The notes below the pieces were generated by a model. It saw nothing but the letters and a program-made list of their open reading frames with translations, was not told the origin of the DNA and searched no databases. Shown here piece by piece: positions 17,490 through 26,990 of a stretch of 64,000 bases of DNA. Position 1 is the first letter of the stretch, and every line of letters begins with the position of its first letter. The stretch spans positions 1,736,001 to 1,800,000 of the forward strand of contig NZ_CP102512.1 in the NCBI RefSeq assembly GCF_024612015.1. Reading direction: 5' to 3'. The stretch comes from Streptomyces sp. CA-210063 (GTDB taxonomy: Bacteria > Actinomycetota > Actinomycetes > Streptomycetales > Streptomycetaceae). The translations under genes and the position numbers were made by a program.

Positions 17490-18345
17490 GGCAGGCGCCG
17501 TTGAGCGAGGAGCAGGAAGCCGATCGGCGAACTCTTGATCTGCGCGTCACGTGTTCCGGCCAGTCCCTGGCCCATTGCCGCGAGGCCGACAGCGAGTTCC
17601 TGGAGGAGTGCGAGCAGACGAACTGGCCCTGGTGTACGTGTCCGGGCACGGTGCGCGGCTCGTCCGGGACTGCGGCGAATTCCACTTCATCTTCATCGCC
17701 ACGGACACCGACTTCGACCGGATCGCGGAGACCGGCGTGAGCGCCGGCTTCGTCAGCGAGCGGGCTGGAGCAGTGCTGGGCCGCGCAGAAGGTATCGCGA
17801 TGATCGACTGCTGCCGCAGCGGCGGCTTCGCCGTGGGCCTGCGCGCCTCCGAGACGCCGCTGATGTGGGTGGGCGACCGCGAGACCTCGCACGTCTGTCT
17901 CACCGGCGCGGAGCGGTTCCTGTCCGGTGAGGTCGACGACGACGGCTGCGTGCCCGTTCCCGCCGAGGCGCACCCGCTGATCGAGTCGGCCACCGAGCAG
18001 GAGGCCGAACCCCGGGCCGGCTACCCGGCCGTGGTGGTGACCGGGCCGCGCGGCGGCGGGCCCTGGCGGCACCCGAAGTTCGCCCCGCTGCTGATCCGCC
18101 GCGTGGAGCCCGTCTCCCAGGACGGCGAGGTGCGGCTCAAGCCCTACGGTCCCGTCCGACCGCCTGGCCGTGGAGGCATCGGGGACGCCATCGTCATCCA
18201 GAGCGTGGTCGACATGCTGCGCGGCAAGCCGTACCCCCAGCTGGTCGCTGGCCGTGGTCTTCGAAGCTGCCGAGGACAGCCTTCTCCCCGCCGATTCGGC
18301 CACCTGACGATCACGTCCGCATTCAATGCCAGCGTTCGGTATTGA
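17490..18345 (+). pseudogene. Decayed caspase-like (peptidase C14) gene
   Basis: The caspase core is visible: VYVSGHG with the catalytic His (codon 17647-17649), and IDCCRSGG with the catalytic Cys (codon 17812-17814). The upstream part, EFLEECEQT, is in another frame and would join LALVYVSGHG if one base were restored near 17621. Between them, 17766-17797 reads AGAVLGRAEGI in the current frame but LEQCWAAQK in the next one, the expected family sequence, so two compensating indels are likely (+1 near 17766, +2 near 17795). After the Cys the sequence is degraded. A later segment, KFAPLLIRRVEPVSQDGEV, may be from a fused second domain. Caspase-like proteins in actinomycetes are often fused to defence or signalling domains; here the gene is probably dead. 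Confidence 0.65.
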
Positions 18346-18615
18346 CCATCCGACTCACGCTTGCAACTCAGTTTCATCTTTACTATCGTGTAGCAAGGCT
18401 TGGTTGAGTGGGTTCATGAGAGCCGCGTCGAGGTCACGAGTGCGCTCCAGGACAGGACGCTGACCGCACACGACGTACCCAGCTGTGCGGAGCACGTTCC
18501 GTCGGCAGTGGATGTACCTGCCCGGACTGCCTCACGAGCAGGAACCGATTTCCTCACCGCGTGACCAGATTCGTAAAACGAGAGCCGTCGAGGCTCGCTG
18601 AAAGGACCGACTGCA

Positions 18616-19242
18616 ATGAGATTTCTCCTCCTGGGCGCCACCGGGGCGACCGGCGGCCTCTTCACGGACGCGGCCGGCGCCGCCGGACACGAGGTGGTCG
18701 CCTTCGTACGCGACCCGGCCAAGCTCGCCCAGCGCAAGCGGGTGACCGCGATCGCTGGTGACGTCCGCGACGCCGAGGCGCTGGCCGAGGCCATGCGCGG
18801 CGTGGACGCGGTGGTCAGCACCCTCGGGATCGGCAAGGCCAAGGACCCGGCGAACCTGATCACCGACAGCACGCGCGCGCTCGTCCAGGCCGCCGAGGCC
18901 AGCGGCACCAAGCGCGTGGTGATCATGTCGGCGTTCGGCGTCGGCGAGTCCCTGGCAAAGGCCTCCGGGATCCTCCGGTTCCTCTACAAGGGCGGCAAGG
19001 CGAACTTCGCCGACAAGGCCGCAGGCGAGCACATCCTCACCGGCTCCATCCTGGACTGGACGCTCGTCTACCCGGTGCTGCTGACCAACAAGCCGGCCAC
19101 GACCATCCAGGCAATCGACCTGAAGCAGCTCGACCGCCTGCCCGGCGTGCCCAGGATCTCCCGGGCCGATGTCGCCGCGTTCCTGCTCAGCGCCGCTGCC
19201 GAGGGCTCCTGGTCCCGGCGCACCGCCGTGCTCACCAAGTAG
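18616..19242 (+). CDS. NAD(P)-binding protein (atypical SDR, NmrA/SDR_a5-like)
   Basis: A 208-residue Rossmann protein, LLLGATGATGG at residues 4-14 binding NAD(P). It has the ALAEAMRGVDAVVSTLG and VVIMSAFGVGES segments typical of NAD(P)H-binding (PF13460) proteins related to biliverdin reductase B and NmrA. No YxxxK catalytic pair is evident, so it may reduce small quinone- or flavin-like compounds, or act as a redox sensor. AAAGGA ends 9 nt before the ATG. The upstream 270 bp has an AT-rich TACTAT at 18381 that could be its promoter. Confidence 0.9.
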   Translation: MRFLLLGATGATGGLFTDAAGAAGHEVVAFVRDPAKLAQRKRVTAIAGDVRDAEALAEAMRGVDAVVSTLGIGKAKDPANLITDSTRALVQAAEASGTKRVVIMSAFGVGESLAKASGILRFLYKGGKANFADKAAGEHILTGSILDWTLVYPVLLTNKPATTIQAIDLKQLDRLPGVPRISRADVAAFLLSAAAEGSWSRRTAVLTK

Positions 19243-19579
19243 GCCCGTCCTCCCGTGTCCATCTCGCCGGGAGCGCTTACGGCGACCACTCGCCGAAGCG
19301 CGCAGGTTCGCGGAATCTTTGATGCTCTCGCCCTGGAACCCGCACGCCGAGGGCGATCCTGGATGGAATCTCGTGCGGGTTCGCTGCTCGGGCCGGGGAG
19401 CGGGCAGCGACTCCCGACGGCAGACGAGTCACCCCGCGCCGGTGCGCGAGCGCCGCACCGGCACACCGTCACCGCCGCGCGCCGATGGGCCCCTGAGGCC
19501 ACCGCCCGGGCTGGTCAAGACCCCTCAGAGCAGTCCGTGGTTTCCGATGCGTTCGTTGTGGCGGCGAGCAGTCAGTCAG
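19243..19579. other. 337-bp gap between convergent genes
   Basis: No convincing gene. The right end has four CAGT units (about 19570-19586). On the minus strand they read as repeated TGAC, giving stops in all three frames right at the end of the rhamnosidase gene. Confidence 0.5.
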
Positions 19580-22393
19580 TCAGTCACGGAGCGATCCGAA
19601 GATGGCGTCGACCTCATGCTGGAAGGCGCCCGCGCCCGGTGAGAACTCCTGCGGGGCGAGGGCGCGAGCGAGATCCGTCGCGGGCGCGTCGAGGTGCGCG
19701 GCGAGCTGACGGGCCGCCTCGGCCTCGCCGCCGGGGGTCACACCGGTCCGGACAGCCGCAGCGGCTACCGCGGACCAGATCGCCGGTTCGTCGAGCACAT
19801 CGCGGACGGTGACCGGCGTACGCGGCTCCGGGGAGGTCGGGAACGGGTCGGGCATCTCCCAGCGATGCTCGCCGTGTGCGACGGTCTCGTGCGCGTCGGC
19901 GCCGGGCAGCCAGACCTGCGCGGTGGTCCCGACAGGAACCTGCGCCTCCAGGCGGAAACGGCCGTCGGCGCGTGTCCAGGCCACGCGGGCTTCGCCGTAC
20001 GGAGTGAGATGGCGGGCGGAGGCGGAGGTCAGCGCGGCGGACGGCACGGGGTGGATGGTGATCACGCGGTAGCCGGGCGCGGCGGCGGCGAGGCCGGCGA
20101 CCCGCCGGTGCAGCCAGTCCGCGACCGCGCCGAGCGCGTAGTGGTTGAAGGAGGTCATCTCGCCGGGGTTGATGCTTCCGTCGGGCAGCATGCTGTCCCA
20201 GCGCTCCCAGATCGTGGTCGCGCCCATGGTCACCGGGTAGAGCCACGAGGGGCAGCCCGTCTGAAGCAGCAGGCGGTAGGCGACGTCCGCATGTCCGGTC
20301 GAGGTCAGTGCGTCGGTGACCAGAGGGGTGCCCACGAACCCGGTGCCGATGCGGAAGCCACTGGTGCGTACGAGGTCCGCCAGCCGTCGGCCGGCCTCCT
20401 TGCGCTGCTCCTCGCCGGGCAGCAGTGCCCACTCGATGGCCAGGGCGTAGACGGTCTGCGCGTCGGACAGGACACGGCCGGCGGGCGTGACGAATGCACG
20501 GGCGAACGCCTCGCGGACCTCGGCCGCCAGGGCTGCGTGGTGGTCCGCCACCTCGCTCCGGCCCAGCACGCGGGCCGCCTCGGCCACGATGTCGGCCGAG
20601 CGGGCCAGGTGTGCGGTGGCGACCACGTCGGGGTCGGCTTTGGCTCGGTAGGGGTCCTCGGGCGGTGCGGTGGGGTCCAGCCAGTCGCCGAACTGGAAGC
20701 CGCCCGTCCACAGCCGGTCGGGGCCGGCGAGTTCGGTCATCCGCCTGACCCAGGCGCACATGCTCGGCAGCTGCCGCTCCAATACGCCGCGGTTCCCGGT
20801 GCGTTGATACAGCACCCACGGCACCACGGTCGCGGCGTCGCCCCAGGCCGCCGCACTGGGGGACGGGGTGCGCAGCACGTCCGGCACCACGAACGGGACG
20901 GATCCGTCGGGCTGCTGTTCGGCTGCCAGGTCGGCGAGCCACGAGTCGAGGAAGCCCGCGGTGTCGAACAGGAAGGCCGCCGTCGGCGCGAACACCTGGA
21001 TGTCGCCGGTCCAGCCGAGCCGTTCGTCCCGCTGAGGGCAGTCGGTGGGTACGTCGACGAAGTTGCCGCGCATGCTGCGGACCACGTTCTCGTGGAACTG
21101 GTTGAGCAGCTCGTGCGAGGAGCTGAACCAGCCCGTGCGCCGCAGGTCCGACCCGATCACCACCGCCTCGATGTCCTCACCGCGCAGGCCCGGCACGCCG
21201 GACACCTCCGCGTACCGGAAGCCGTGGAACGTCAGGGACGGTTCGAGGACTTCCCCGTCGGTGCCCGTGACGAGGTAACTGTCGGTTGCCTCGGCCGTGC
21301 GCAGGGGACGGGTGCCGAGTTCCCCTTCCTCCAGGACCTCCGCATGCCGTACGACGACCTCGCTGCCCGGCGCGAGACCGCGGACGCGCAACCGCACCCA
21401 ACCCACGGCGATCTGGCCGAAGTCGACCAGCGTCCGGCCTGACGGTGAGGTCCACACCCGCTCGGGCGACAGCAGAGAACTGACCCGCACGCCGGGACCG
21501 TCCGACGCCACGAGGGGGACGGAGTCGCCCTCGGCCACTTCGACTCCGCCGGTGGCCGGGCGCCGGCCTGCGCCCCGCCGCCGTAGGTCGGTGCGCTGGC
21601 CGTCGTAGAGATCGTCGGCGAGTACCTCGCTCTCGCGCGCTGTCCACGTGCCATCGGTGGCGAGGACGTGTACGCGGCCGTCAGCGGTCGTCACCTCCAA
21701 CTGCGCCAGCAGCGCGAGTCGGTCGCCGTAGAGCGCGCGCTCGCCCCGGAAACCGAGCCGACCCCGGTACCAGCCGTTGCCCAGCAGGCAGTCCAGCTCG
21801 TTGCGCCCGCTGCGGACCAGGTCCGTGACGTCGTACGTCTGGTAGCGCAGCCGGTGCTGGTAGGCGGTCCAGCCCGGCGTCAGGACGAGGTCGCCGACGC
21901 GGCGCCCGTTGAGTGTGGCGACGTAGAGGCCGTGGGCGGTGGCGTACAGCCGGGCCTTGACCACCTCGCCCGGCACGTCCAGCGAGCCGCTCAGCACCGG
22001 CGCGGGTGCGTGCAGATCACCGACGCCGGTCGGACTCACGAAGGCAGCGGACCAGTCCGAGGCATCGAGCAGACCGGCCTCCACGACTGCCGGCGCTCCC
22101 CACTCGCTCCACTTCTCCTTGTGCGCGACGCGGATCCACACCCGGGCGGACTCCCGGGACGCGAGCGGCTCGGCCGGCCAGGGCACCAGCACCTGCTCGC
22201 CGCTGTCCACCCGGTATCTCTCACGGTTCCCGTCCCGACTGATCTCGACCTCGTACGCCGTCTGCTCGTAGCCCTCGTCGGCCTGCGGAACCGTCCACGA
22301 CAAGCGGGGGGTACCAGTCCCCACGCCGAGCACGGGAGAACCGTCCGTGTGGTGCTCGAATCGAGGTGCGCGGGGAGCGGCGGCCACAACCAT
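19580..22393 (-). CDS. GH78 alpha-L-rhamnosidase (cytoplasmic)
   Basis: A 937-residue enzyme that removes terminal alpha-L-rhamnose from plant glycosides. Order of regions: an N-terminal Fn3-like part; a Bac_rhamnosid_N region (ARLYATAHGLYVATLNGRRV); a concanavalin-like domain; and the (alpha/alpha)6 catalytic domain with DVPTDCPQRDERLGWTGDIQ, holding the conserved Asp and Glu near 451-464, and ATTIWERWDS with the general-base Glu near 729; then a C-terminal beta domain. No signal peptide, so it acts on imported substrate. The ATG at 22393 has GGAG 8 nt upstream; an ORF start at 22465 is less likely. It is divergent from a second GH78 and preceded by LacI-type site 22513-22524. About 120 residues after the beta domain are unusual for the family. 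Confidence 0.95.
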   Translation of the reverse strand: MVVAAAPRAPRFEHHTDGSPVLGVGTGTPRLSWTVPQADEGYEQTAYEVEISRDGNRERYRVDSGEQVLVPWPAEPLASRESARVWIRVAHKEKWSEWGAPAVVEAGLLDASDWSAAFVSPTGVGDLHAPAPVLSGSLDVPGEVVKARLYATAHGLYVATLNGRRVGDLVLTPGWTAYQHRLRYQTYDVTDLVRSGRNELDCLLGNGWYRGRLGFRGERALYGDRLALLAQLEVTTADGRVHVLATDGTWTARESEVLADDLYDGQRTDLRRRGAGRRPATGGVEVAEGDSVPLVASDGPGVRVSSLLSPERVWTSPSGRTLVDFGQIAVGWVRLRVRGLAPGSEVVVRHAEVLEEGELGTRPLRTAEATDSYLVTGTDGEVLEPSLTFHGFRYAEVSGVPGLRGEDIEAVVIGSDLRRTGWFSSSHELLNQFHENVVRSMRGNFVDVPTDCPQRDERLGWTGDIQVFAPTAAFLFDTAGFLDSWLADLAAEQQPDGSVPFVVPDVLRTPSPSAAAWGDAATVVPWVLYQRTGNRGVLERQLPSMCAWVRRMTELAGPDRLWTGGFQFGDWLDPTAPPEDPYRAKADPDVVATAHLARSADIVAEAARVLGRSEVADHHAALAAEVREAFARAFVTPAGRVLSDAQTVYALAIEWALLPGEEQRKEAGRRLADLVRTSGFRIGTGFVGTPLVTDALTSTGHADVAYRLLLQTGCPSWLYPVTMGATTIWERWDSMLPDGSINPGEMTSFNHYALGAVADWLHRRVAGLAAAAPGYRVITIHPVPSAALTSASARHLTPYGEARVAWTRADGRFRLEAQVPVGTTAQVWLPGADAHETVAHGEHRWEMPDPFPTSPEPRTPVTVRDVLDEPAIWSAVAAAAVRTGVTPGGEAEAARQLAAHLDAPATDLARALAPQEFSPGAGAFQHEVDAIFGSLRD

Positions 22394-22512
22394 GCAGGTC
22401 TCCAGGCTTCTCGGCAGATGGGTGGGATCCGGGACGGGGGTGTACGCGTTGTCCGGTGGAAACACCCCTGGGAGCGCTCGGGATGAGCAGCGTCAAACGA
22501 GGTCCAACAATT

Positions 22513-22524
22513 TGTATCGTTCCA
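22513..22524 (-). promoter_or_regulatory. LacI-type operator at the leftward rhamnosidase promoter
   Basis: TGTATCGTTCCA (on the minus strand TGGAACGATACA), a palindrome-like site with a central CG. The identical 12-mer occurs at 29493-29504, upstream of the GH1 gene. The two share a further upstream element, CGCCTTCCTAAG followed by YCGA, 7 bp away from the operator, probably the promoter. Confidence 0.75.
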
Positions 22525-22695
22525 CAAGCACCTCGACTTAGGAAGGCGCCGATGACCGACTCCACCCTGGGGGCGGAGCCGCCGCAGGCTCCTTCTCTCG
22601 ACAAGATCCGGATAACAGTTGTCTTGACCTGGCCATTCGACGCTCACGCCCCTGATCCCCAGCGAAGTGCCACCTCACAACACCAGCGCATCTCA

Positions 22696-22741
22696 TTGAC
22701 CACTCTCGACCTCACTGCCTAGCCTTGCGTGAAACGTTACA
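22696..22741 (+). promoter_or_regulatory. Promoter and LacI-type operator of the rightward rhamnosidase
   Basis: TTGACC at 22696-22701 and TAGCCT at 22720-22725 (18-bp spacer) are followed 4 bp later by TGAAACGTTACA at 22730-22741. The layout is nearly the same as at the importer operon (30979-31024). The operator covers the expected transcription start, a typical place for repression. Confidence 0.75.
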
Positions 22742-22934
22742 TAGACTTGGCGCGCCCGGACTTCCCCACCCGACCTGACGAACTGCCAGGTAATGCGCCT
22801 CTCCACGGTGCCCTGTGCGATGGAGCGTTGCCGCGTAGAGCGAGCCTCTGCTGTCGCCGACGGCCTGCGGAGCGCGGGCCTGCACGCCGACCTTCTTTGT
22901 GCCCGAGAACCTTGTCCGAGCAACGGAGGCCTTC

Positions 22935-25541
22935 ATGAATGAGCAGACAACGACCGACGCACCGCACCGACTGCGCTTCGAGCACCTTGATGACGCCGTT
23001 CTGGGAACGGATGTCACCCGCCCACGCCTGTCGTGGCAGTTGCCCGTCGGTGCCACGCGTCAGACGGCGTACGAGATAGAGGCGGGTGACTGGTCGACCG
23101 GCGTCGTGCGATCCGCCGAGCGCGTTCTGCTCCCGTACACAGGCCCTGAGCCGTCCGCTCGCGAACGAGTCGAGTGGCGGGTGCGCGTGTGGACCGACCT
23201 CGGCGAGAGCGACTGGTCGGCGCCGGCGTTCTGGGAGATGGGGCTGTTGCGGCGAGGCGACTGGTCGGCCTCCTGGATCCGGCCCCATGAGCAGGACGTG
23301 CCCGAGCCCGGTCATCGGCCCGTCTACGCCCTGCACTCGGATGTGGAACTGACCGGGCCGATCGCCTCGGCCCGGGCCTACGTCACGGCCCACGGCATCT
23401 ACGAACTGGTGGTCAACGGTCAGCGGATCGGCGACCAAGAGCTCACCCCGGGCTTCACCGCCTACCGTTCGAACCTTCAGGTGCAGACCTATGACCTGAC
23501 CACCGTATTGCACCAAGGCGCGAACGACCTGGGCGCGTTCCTTTCCGACGGGTGGTACCGCGGCCTGTTCGGCTACGGCCGTACCTACGACAACTTCGGT
23601 GACCGCACGGCGTTCCTCGCCCAGTTCGAAGTCACCTACACCGACGGTTCCACGACCGTGGTCGGTACCGACCTCGGCTGGGGCTCCACCATCTCCGACT
23701 CGACGGAGGCGGACCTGCTCGACGGACAGCGCGTGGTGCAGCGGCCGGGCGGTTTCCGCTGGGATCGCCGCGACTGGCAGCCGGTGCTCGAGCCGACGGA
23801 TCCGCTGTGCGCCGACTGGAGCCGCCTGTGCGCGACCCCGGCACCTCCCGTTCGCCGCGTCCGGTCGATCACGCCTGTGTCGGTGACGACGCTTGAGGGC
23901 GGGCGGCACATCGTCGACCTCGGCGAGAACACCAACGGCTGGATCCACCTTGACGAGGCAGGTCCCGGGTCGGAGATCGTGCTGACCCATGGCGAGGCCC
24001 TCGACGCCGACGGTGACGTCACGACGGATCACCTGCGTCCTGACGCGGACAGCCCCACTCCGAGCCCGTTCAACCAGATCGACTCGGTGGTCTTCGTCGC
24101 CGAAGGCCAGGCGTTCGAACCGCGCCACACGACCCACGGGTTCCAGTACGTGGCCGTCGACGGACTGCCGGGACCTCTCGGCACGGCCGACCTCCACGGC
24201 GTCGAAGTCCGCACGGATCTGCGCCCTACCGGCACCTTCCATTGCAGTGACCGCCGCATCGAACTGCTGCATGAGGCTGCGGTGCGCAGCTGGCGGACCA
24301 ATGCGTGCGACGTGCCGACCGACTGCCCCCAGCGTGAGCGGGCGGGGTGGACGGGCGACTATCAGGTCTTCGTGTCGACGGCGGCCTTCCTCGACGACAT
24401 CGCCGGTTTCACCGACAAGTGGCTGAAGGATCTGGCCTCCGACCAGGCGCCGAACGGCATGGTCAGGAACTACGTCCCGTCTCCGGAGGCGGCCGTCGCG
24501 GTTGTCGAGGGTTCGTCGGGGTGGGCCGACGCGGCGGTTTCCGTACCGTGGCAGATGTGGCAGTCGTATCGGGATCGCGAGGTGTTGGCGCGGCAGTACC
24601 CGTCGGCCGTCGCGTGGTTGGAGTTCGTCGAGACGACCGCGCGTACGGCGCGAGCGCCGGAGCGCATCGAGGCGAATCCCGAGGCACCCGAACACGAGCA
24701 GTTCCTCTGGGACACCGGGTTCCATTGGGGGGAATGGCTGGAGCCCGGAGTCGAGATCGCCCTCTTCGAGGGCGAGCATTCGATCGTCGCCACCGCCTAC
24801 TTCGCCAACTCCGCCCGTCTGCTCGCCAGGACCGCGGAGGTACTGGGCAAGGCGGAGGACGCGGCACGCTGGACCGAGCTCGCGGCGAACGTCGAGCACG
24901 CCTGGGCCACCGAATTCATCGGCGCCGACGGCCGACTGGCGCGGGACAGCCAGGCGACCTACGTCAGAGCGCTGGGGTTCGGCCTGATCCCCGAGCGCCT
25001 CGTGCCGTCGGCGGTCGAGCACCTCGTCGAACTGATCCGGGCCGATGGCACACACCTGTCGACCGGCTTCCTGTCCACTGGGATGCTGCTCCCTGTGCTG
25101 GCGGACAACGGCCGTGCCGATGTCGCGTTCGACCTGCTCTTCCAGGACACCTCGCCCTCGTGGCTGACGATGATCGATCGAGGCGCCACCACCATCTGGG
25201 AGCACTGGGACGGCATCGACGCCAAGGGCACACCGAGCGGCTCGCTCAACCACTACAGCAAGGGCGCGGTCATCGAGTTCCTGCACCGGTACGTGGCCGG
25301 CCTGCGTCCGCTCGAATCGCACCCCGGCTACGAGCGCTTCGTCGTGGAACCGGTCATCGACGACCGGCTGGACTGGGCACGAGCGACGCTCGAGACTCCC
25401 TTCGGCCTCGCGTCGTCGTCGTGGCGACGCGAAGACGGCACCGTTCGCTATGAGGTCGTCGTGCCGGCGGACACCGAATGCGAGTTCCGCGTGGGCGAGC
25501 CCGTCGTCCTGGAACCGGGAACCCACGTCATCACGTTCTAA
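22935..25541 (+). CDS. GH78 alpha-L-rhamnosidase (second, divergent)
   Basis: An 868-residue GH78 enzyme, clearly related to but distinct from the one at 19580-22393. It has ARAYVTAHGIYELVVNGQRI in the N-terminal rhamnosidase region; the catalytic TDCPQRERAGWTGD near 463; IWEHWDG with the general-base Glu near 753; and a short C-terminal beta domain. DER of the first paralog is ER here, which may mean different specificity. There is no signal peptide. The ATG at 22935 has GGAGG 6 nt upstream; the ORF is open from 22899 but the earlier start lacks a site. Two GH78 enzymes suggest substrates with different rhamnose linkages. Confidence 0.95.
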   Translation: MNEQTTTDAPHRLRFEHLDDAVLGTDVTRPRLSWQLPVGATRQTAYEIEAGDWSTGVVRSAERVLLPYTGPEPSARERVEWRVRVWTDLGESDWSAPAFWEMGLLRRGDWSASWIRPHEQDVPEPGHRPVYALHSDVELTGPIASARAYVTAHGIYELVVNGQRIGDQELTPGFTAYRSNLQVQTYDLTTVLHQGANDLGAFLSDGWYRGLFGYGRTYDNFGDRTAFLAQFEVTYTDGSTTVVGTDLGWGSTISDSTEADLLDGQRVVQRPGGFRWDRRDWQPVLEPTDPLCADWSRLCATPAPPVRRVRSITPVSVTTLEGGRHIVDLGENTNGWIHLDEAGPGSEIVLTHGEALDADGDVTTDHLRPDADSPTPSPFNQIDSVVFVAEGQAFEPRHTTHGFQYVAVDGLPGPLGTADLHGVEVRTDLRPTGTFHCSDRRIELLHEAAVRSWRTNACDVPTDCPQRERAGWTGDYQVFVSTAAFLDDIAGFTDKWLKDLASDQAPNGMVRNYVPSPEAAVAVVEGSSGWADAAVSVPWQMWQSYRDREVLARQYPSAVAWLEFVETTARTARAPERIEANPEAPEHEQFLWDTGFHWGEWLEPGVEIALFEGEHSIVATAYFANSARLLARTAEVLGKAEDAARWTELAANVEHAWATEFIGADGRLARDSQATYVRALGFGLIPERLVPSAVEHLVELIRADGTHLSTGFLSTGMLLPVLADNGRADVAFDLLFQDTSPSWLTMIDRGATTIWEHWDGIDAKGTPSGSLNHYSKGAVIEFLHRYVAGLRPLESHPGYERFVVEPVIDDRLDWARATLETPFGLASSSWRREDGTVRYEVVVPADTECEFRVGEPVVLEPGTHVITF

Positions 25542-25547
25542 GTGTGC

Positions 25548-25890
25548 TGTCCTGGGGCGTTGGTGACAGGCGACATGCTTGAGCGGCGTTGAAAGAGCCG
25601 AGGGCCCCTGGGTTCGGTGTGGATGACGACATCTACAACCGGCACCCAGGAGGCCTTCGTTGTCCCACCGTAATGCCCTGCTGACACCGACCGGCGGGCT
25701 GTGTCCGGCCCGGTGTGTCGTCGATGACGGCCGGCCCCCGCGGCGGGCTGCGGATCGCTTCCAGGTCAGCCACAGCACCGCAGCCGGTGGGCCGGCCGCT
25801 ACCACCGGCACGGCGCCGAGGGCATGCACGACCGCTCCAGCCGCCCCCGCCGCTCACCTCCGTGGACCCCAGGCGGCCGCGTCACCAACC
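25548..25890 (+). mobile_element. IS481-family left-end fragment with truncated, frameshifted transposase
   Basis: A left-end-like sequence begins at about 25548 (TGTCCTGGGGCGTTGGTGAC). A transposase start (TTG at 25660, AGGAGG upstream) gives SHRNALLTPTG..ARCVVDDG and RFQVS, the N-terminal helix-turn-helix of IS481. One base is missing near 25789; in the next frame it continues as RWAGRYHRHGAEGMHDRSSR, the expected sequence. Only about 75 codons remain, and the DDE catalytic core is absent. The right boundary is uncertain. The fragment meets the 3' end of the Gfo/Idh gene. Confidence 0.75.
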
Positions 25891-26990
25891 TCTCCGGTCA
25901 GCGCACTTGGCCAGAGGCCGATGACCGGGGCGGGCCGCTCGCAGGTGCTGGTCACCGGCAGTGCGCGGCTCTGTTCGGCGGCGTCCATGAGGGTGAGCAT
26001 GACGTCCAGGACGTGCGCGGCGAGTTCGGCCGAGGCGCGGTGCGGGCGCCCGGCGTCCAGGGCCTCGGCGAGGTCGGCGAGCCCCGCGCCACGGCCCGTG
26101 TCCGCGTGACCGGCGGACACCGGCAGGACGTCCCACCTGTCGCCGCGGTGGATCTCGACGGGCCCGTCGAAGTTGTTCGGGTCGGGTACGGAGAGTGAGG
26201 CCTCGGTGCCGTGCACCTCGATGCGCGGCAGGCGCGCGGCCTGGATGTCGAAGCTCATCACCAGCGTCGACAGGGCGCCGTCCGCGTGCTCCAGGACACC
26301 CGTGATGTGGGTGTCGATCTCGACCGGGAAGGACTGCCCGGCCCGCGGACCACTGCCGATGACCCGCTCGGCACGCGGCCGCGAGGAGGCTCCGGTCACC
26401 TTCACCACCGGGCCCAGCAGATGCACCAGGGCGGAGAGGTAGTAGGGGCCCATGTCGAGCAGTGGGCCTCCTCCGGGCTGGTAGTAGAACTCCGGGTCCG
26501 GGTGCCACTTCTCGTGCCCCGCGGTCGTCATGAAGGCCGTCGCCGCCACCGGACGGCCGATCAGTCCGTCATCGACCGCCTTGCGCGCGGTCTGGGTGCC
26601 GGTGCCCAGCACGGTGTCGGGGGCACAGCCCACCCGAAGTCCCGCATCACGGGCGGCGGTCAGGACGGCATCGGCCTCCTTGCGGTTCGTCGCGAGAGGC
26701 TTCTCGCCGTAGACGTGCTTACCGGCGGCGAGTACGGCCAGGGCGACCTCGGCGTGCGCGGCCGGGATGGTCAGATTCAGAACCGCGTCCACGTCGTCAC
26801 GGGCGACGAGGTCAGCGACCGAGTCCGCCACCGAGACCTGCGATCCGGCCTGGTCGGCGACGGACTGCGCACGGGCCCGGTCGAGGTCGGTGATCGCGGT
26901 CAGCCGCACCGACGTCAGCTTCTCCAGGGTCGAGAGATAGGCGCCGCTGATCTTGCCCGCGCCCACGATCCCGATGTTCAAAGGCTTCAC
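25854..26990 (-). CDS. Gfo/Idh/MocA oxidoreductase (ThuB-like partner)
   Basis: A 378-residue NAD(P)-dependent dehydrogenase: Rossmann IGIVGAGKISGAYLST, YGEKPLATN with the conserved Lys, and GGGPLLDMGPYYLSALVHLLG for the substrate-side residues. The GTG at 26990 overlaps the TGA of the ThuA-like gene (GTGA), so the two are coupled. In rhizobia ThuA and ThuB oxidise disaccharides to 3-keto forms; the same chemistry on imported plant glycosides is an inference from the pairing. The last roughly 15-20 residues (SALTGEVGDAAAWGPRR) are read through the IS481 remnant, so the native C-terminus was replaced or lost; whether activity survives is unknown. Confidence 0.88.
   Translation of the reverse strand: MKPLNIGIVGAGKISGAYLSTLEKLTSVRLTAITDLDRARAQSVADQAGSQVSVADSVADLVARDDVDAVLNLTIPAAHAEVALAVLAAGKHVYGEKPLATNRKEADAVLTAARDAGLRVGCAPDTVLGTGTQTARKAVDDGLIGRPVAATAFMTTAGHEKWHPDPEFYYQPGGGPLLDMGPYYLSALVHLLGPVVKVTGASSRPRAERVIGSGPRAGQSFPVEIDTHITGVLEHADGALSTLVMSFDIQAARLPRIEVHGTEASLSVPDPNNFDGPVEIHRGDRWDVLPVSAGHADTGRGAGLADLAEALDAGRPHRASAELAAHVLDVMLTLMDAAEQSRALPVTSTCERPAPVIGLWPSALTGEVGDAAAWGPRR

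Noticed and set aside
18420-18590. Open plus-strand frame of about 50 codons before the NAD(P)-binding gene
   Set aside because: No ribosome binding site and no recognisable family; more likely leader or decayed sequence.
22737-25829. 1,030-codon minus-strand frame opposite the second rhamnosidase
   Set aside because: The opposite strand encodes a complete GH78 enzyme; the antisense product has no domain.
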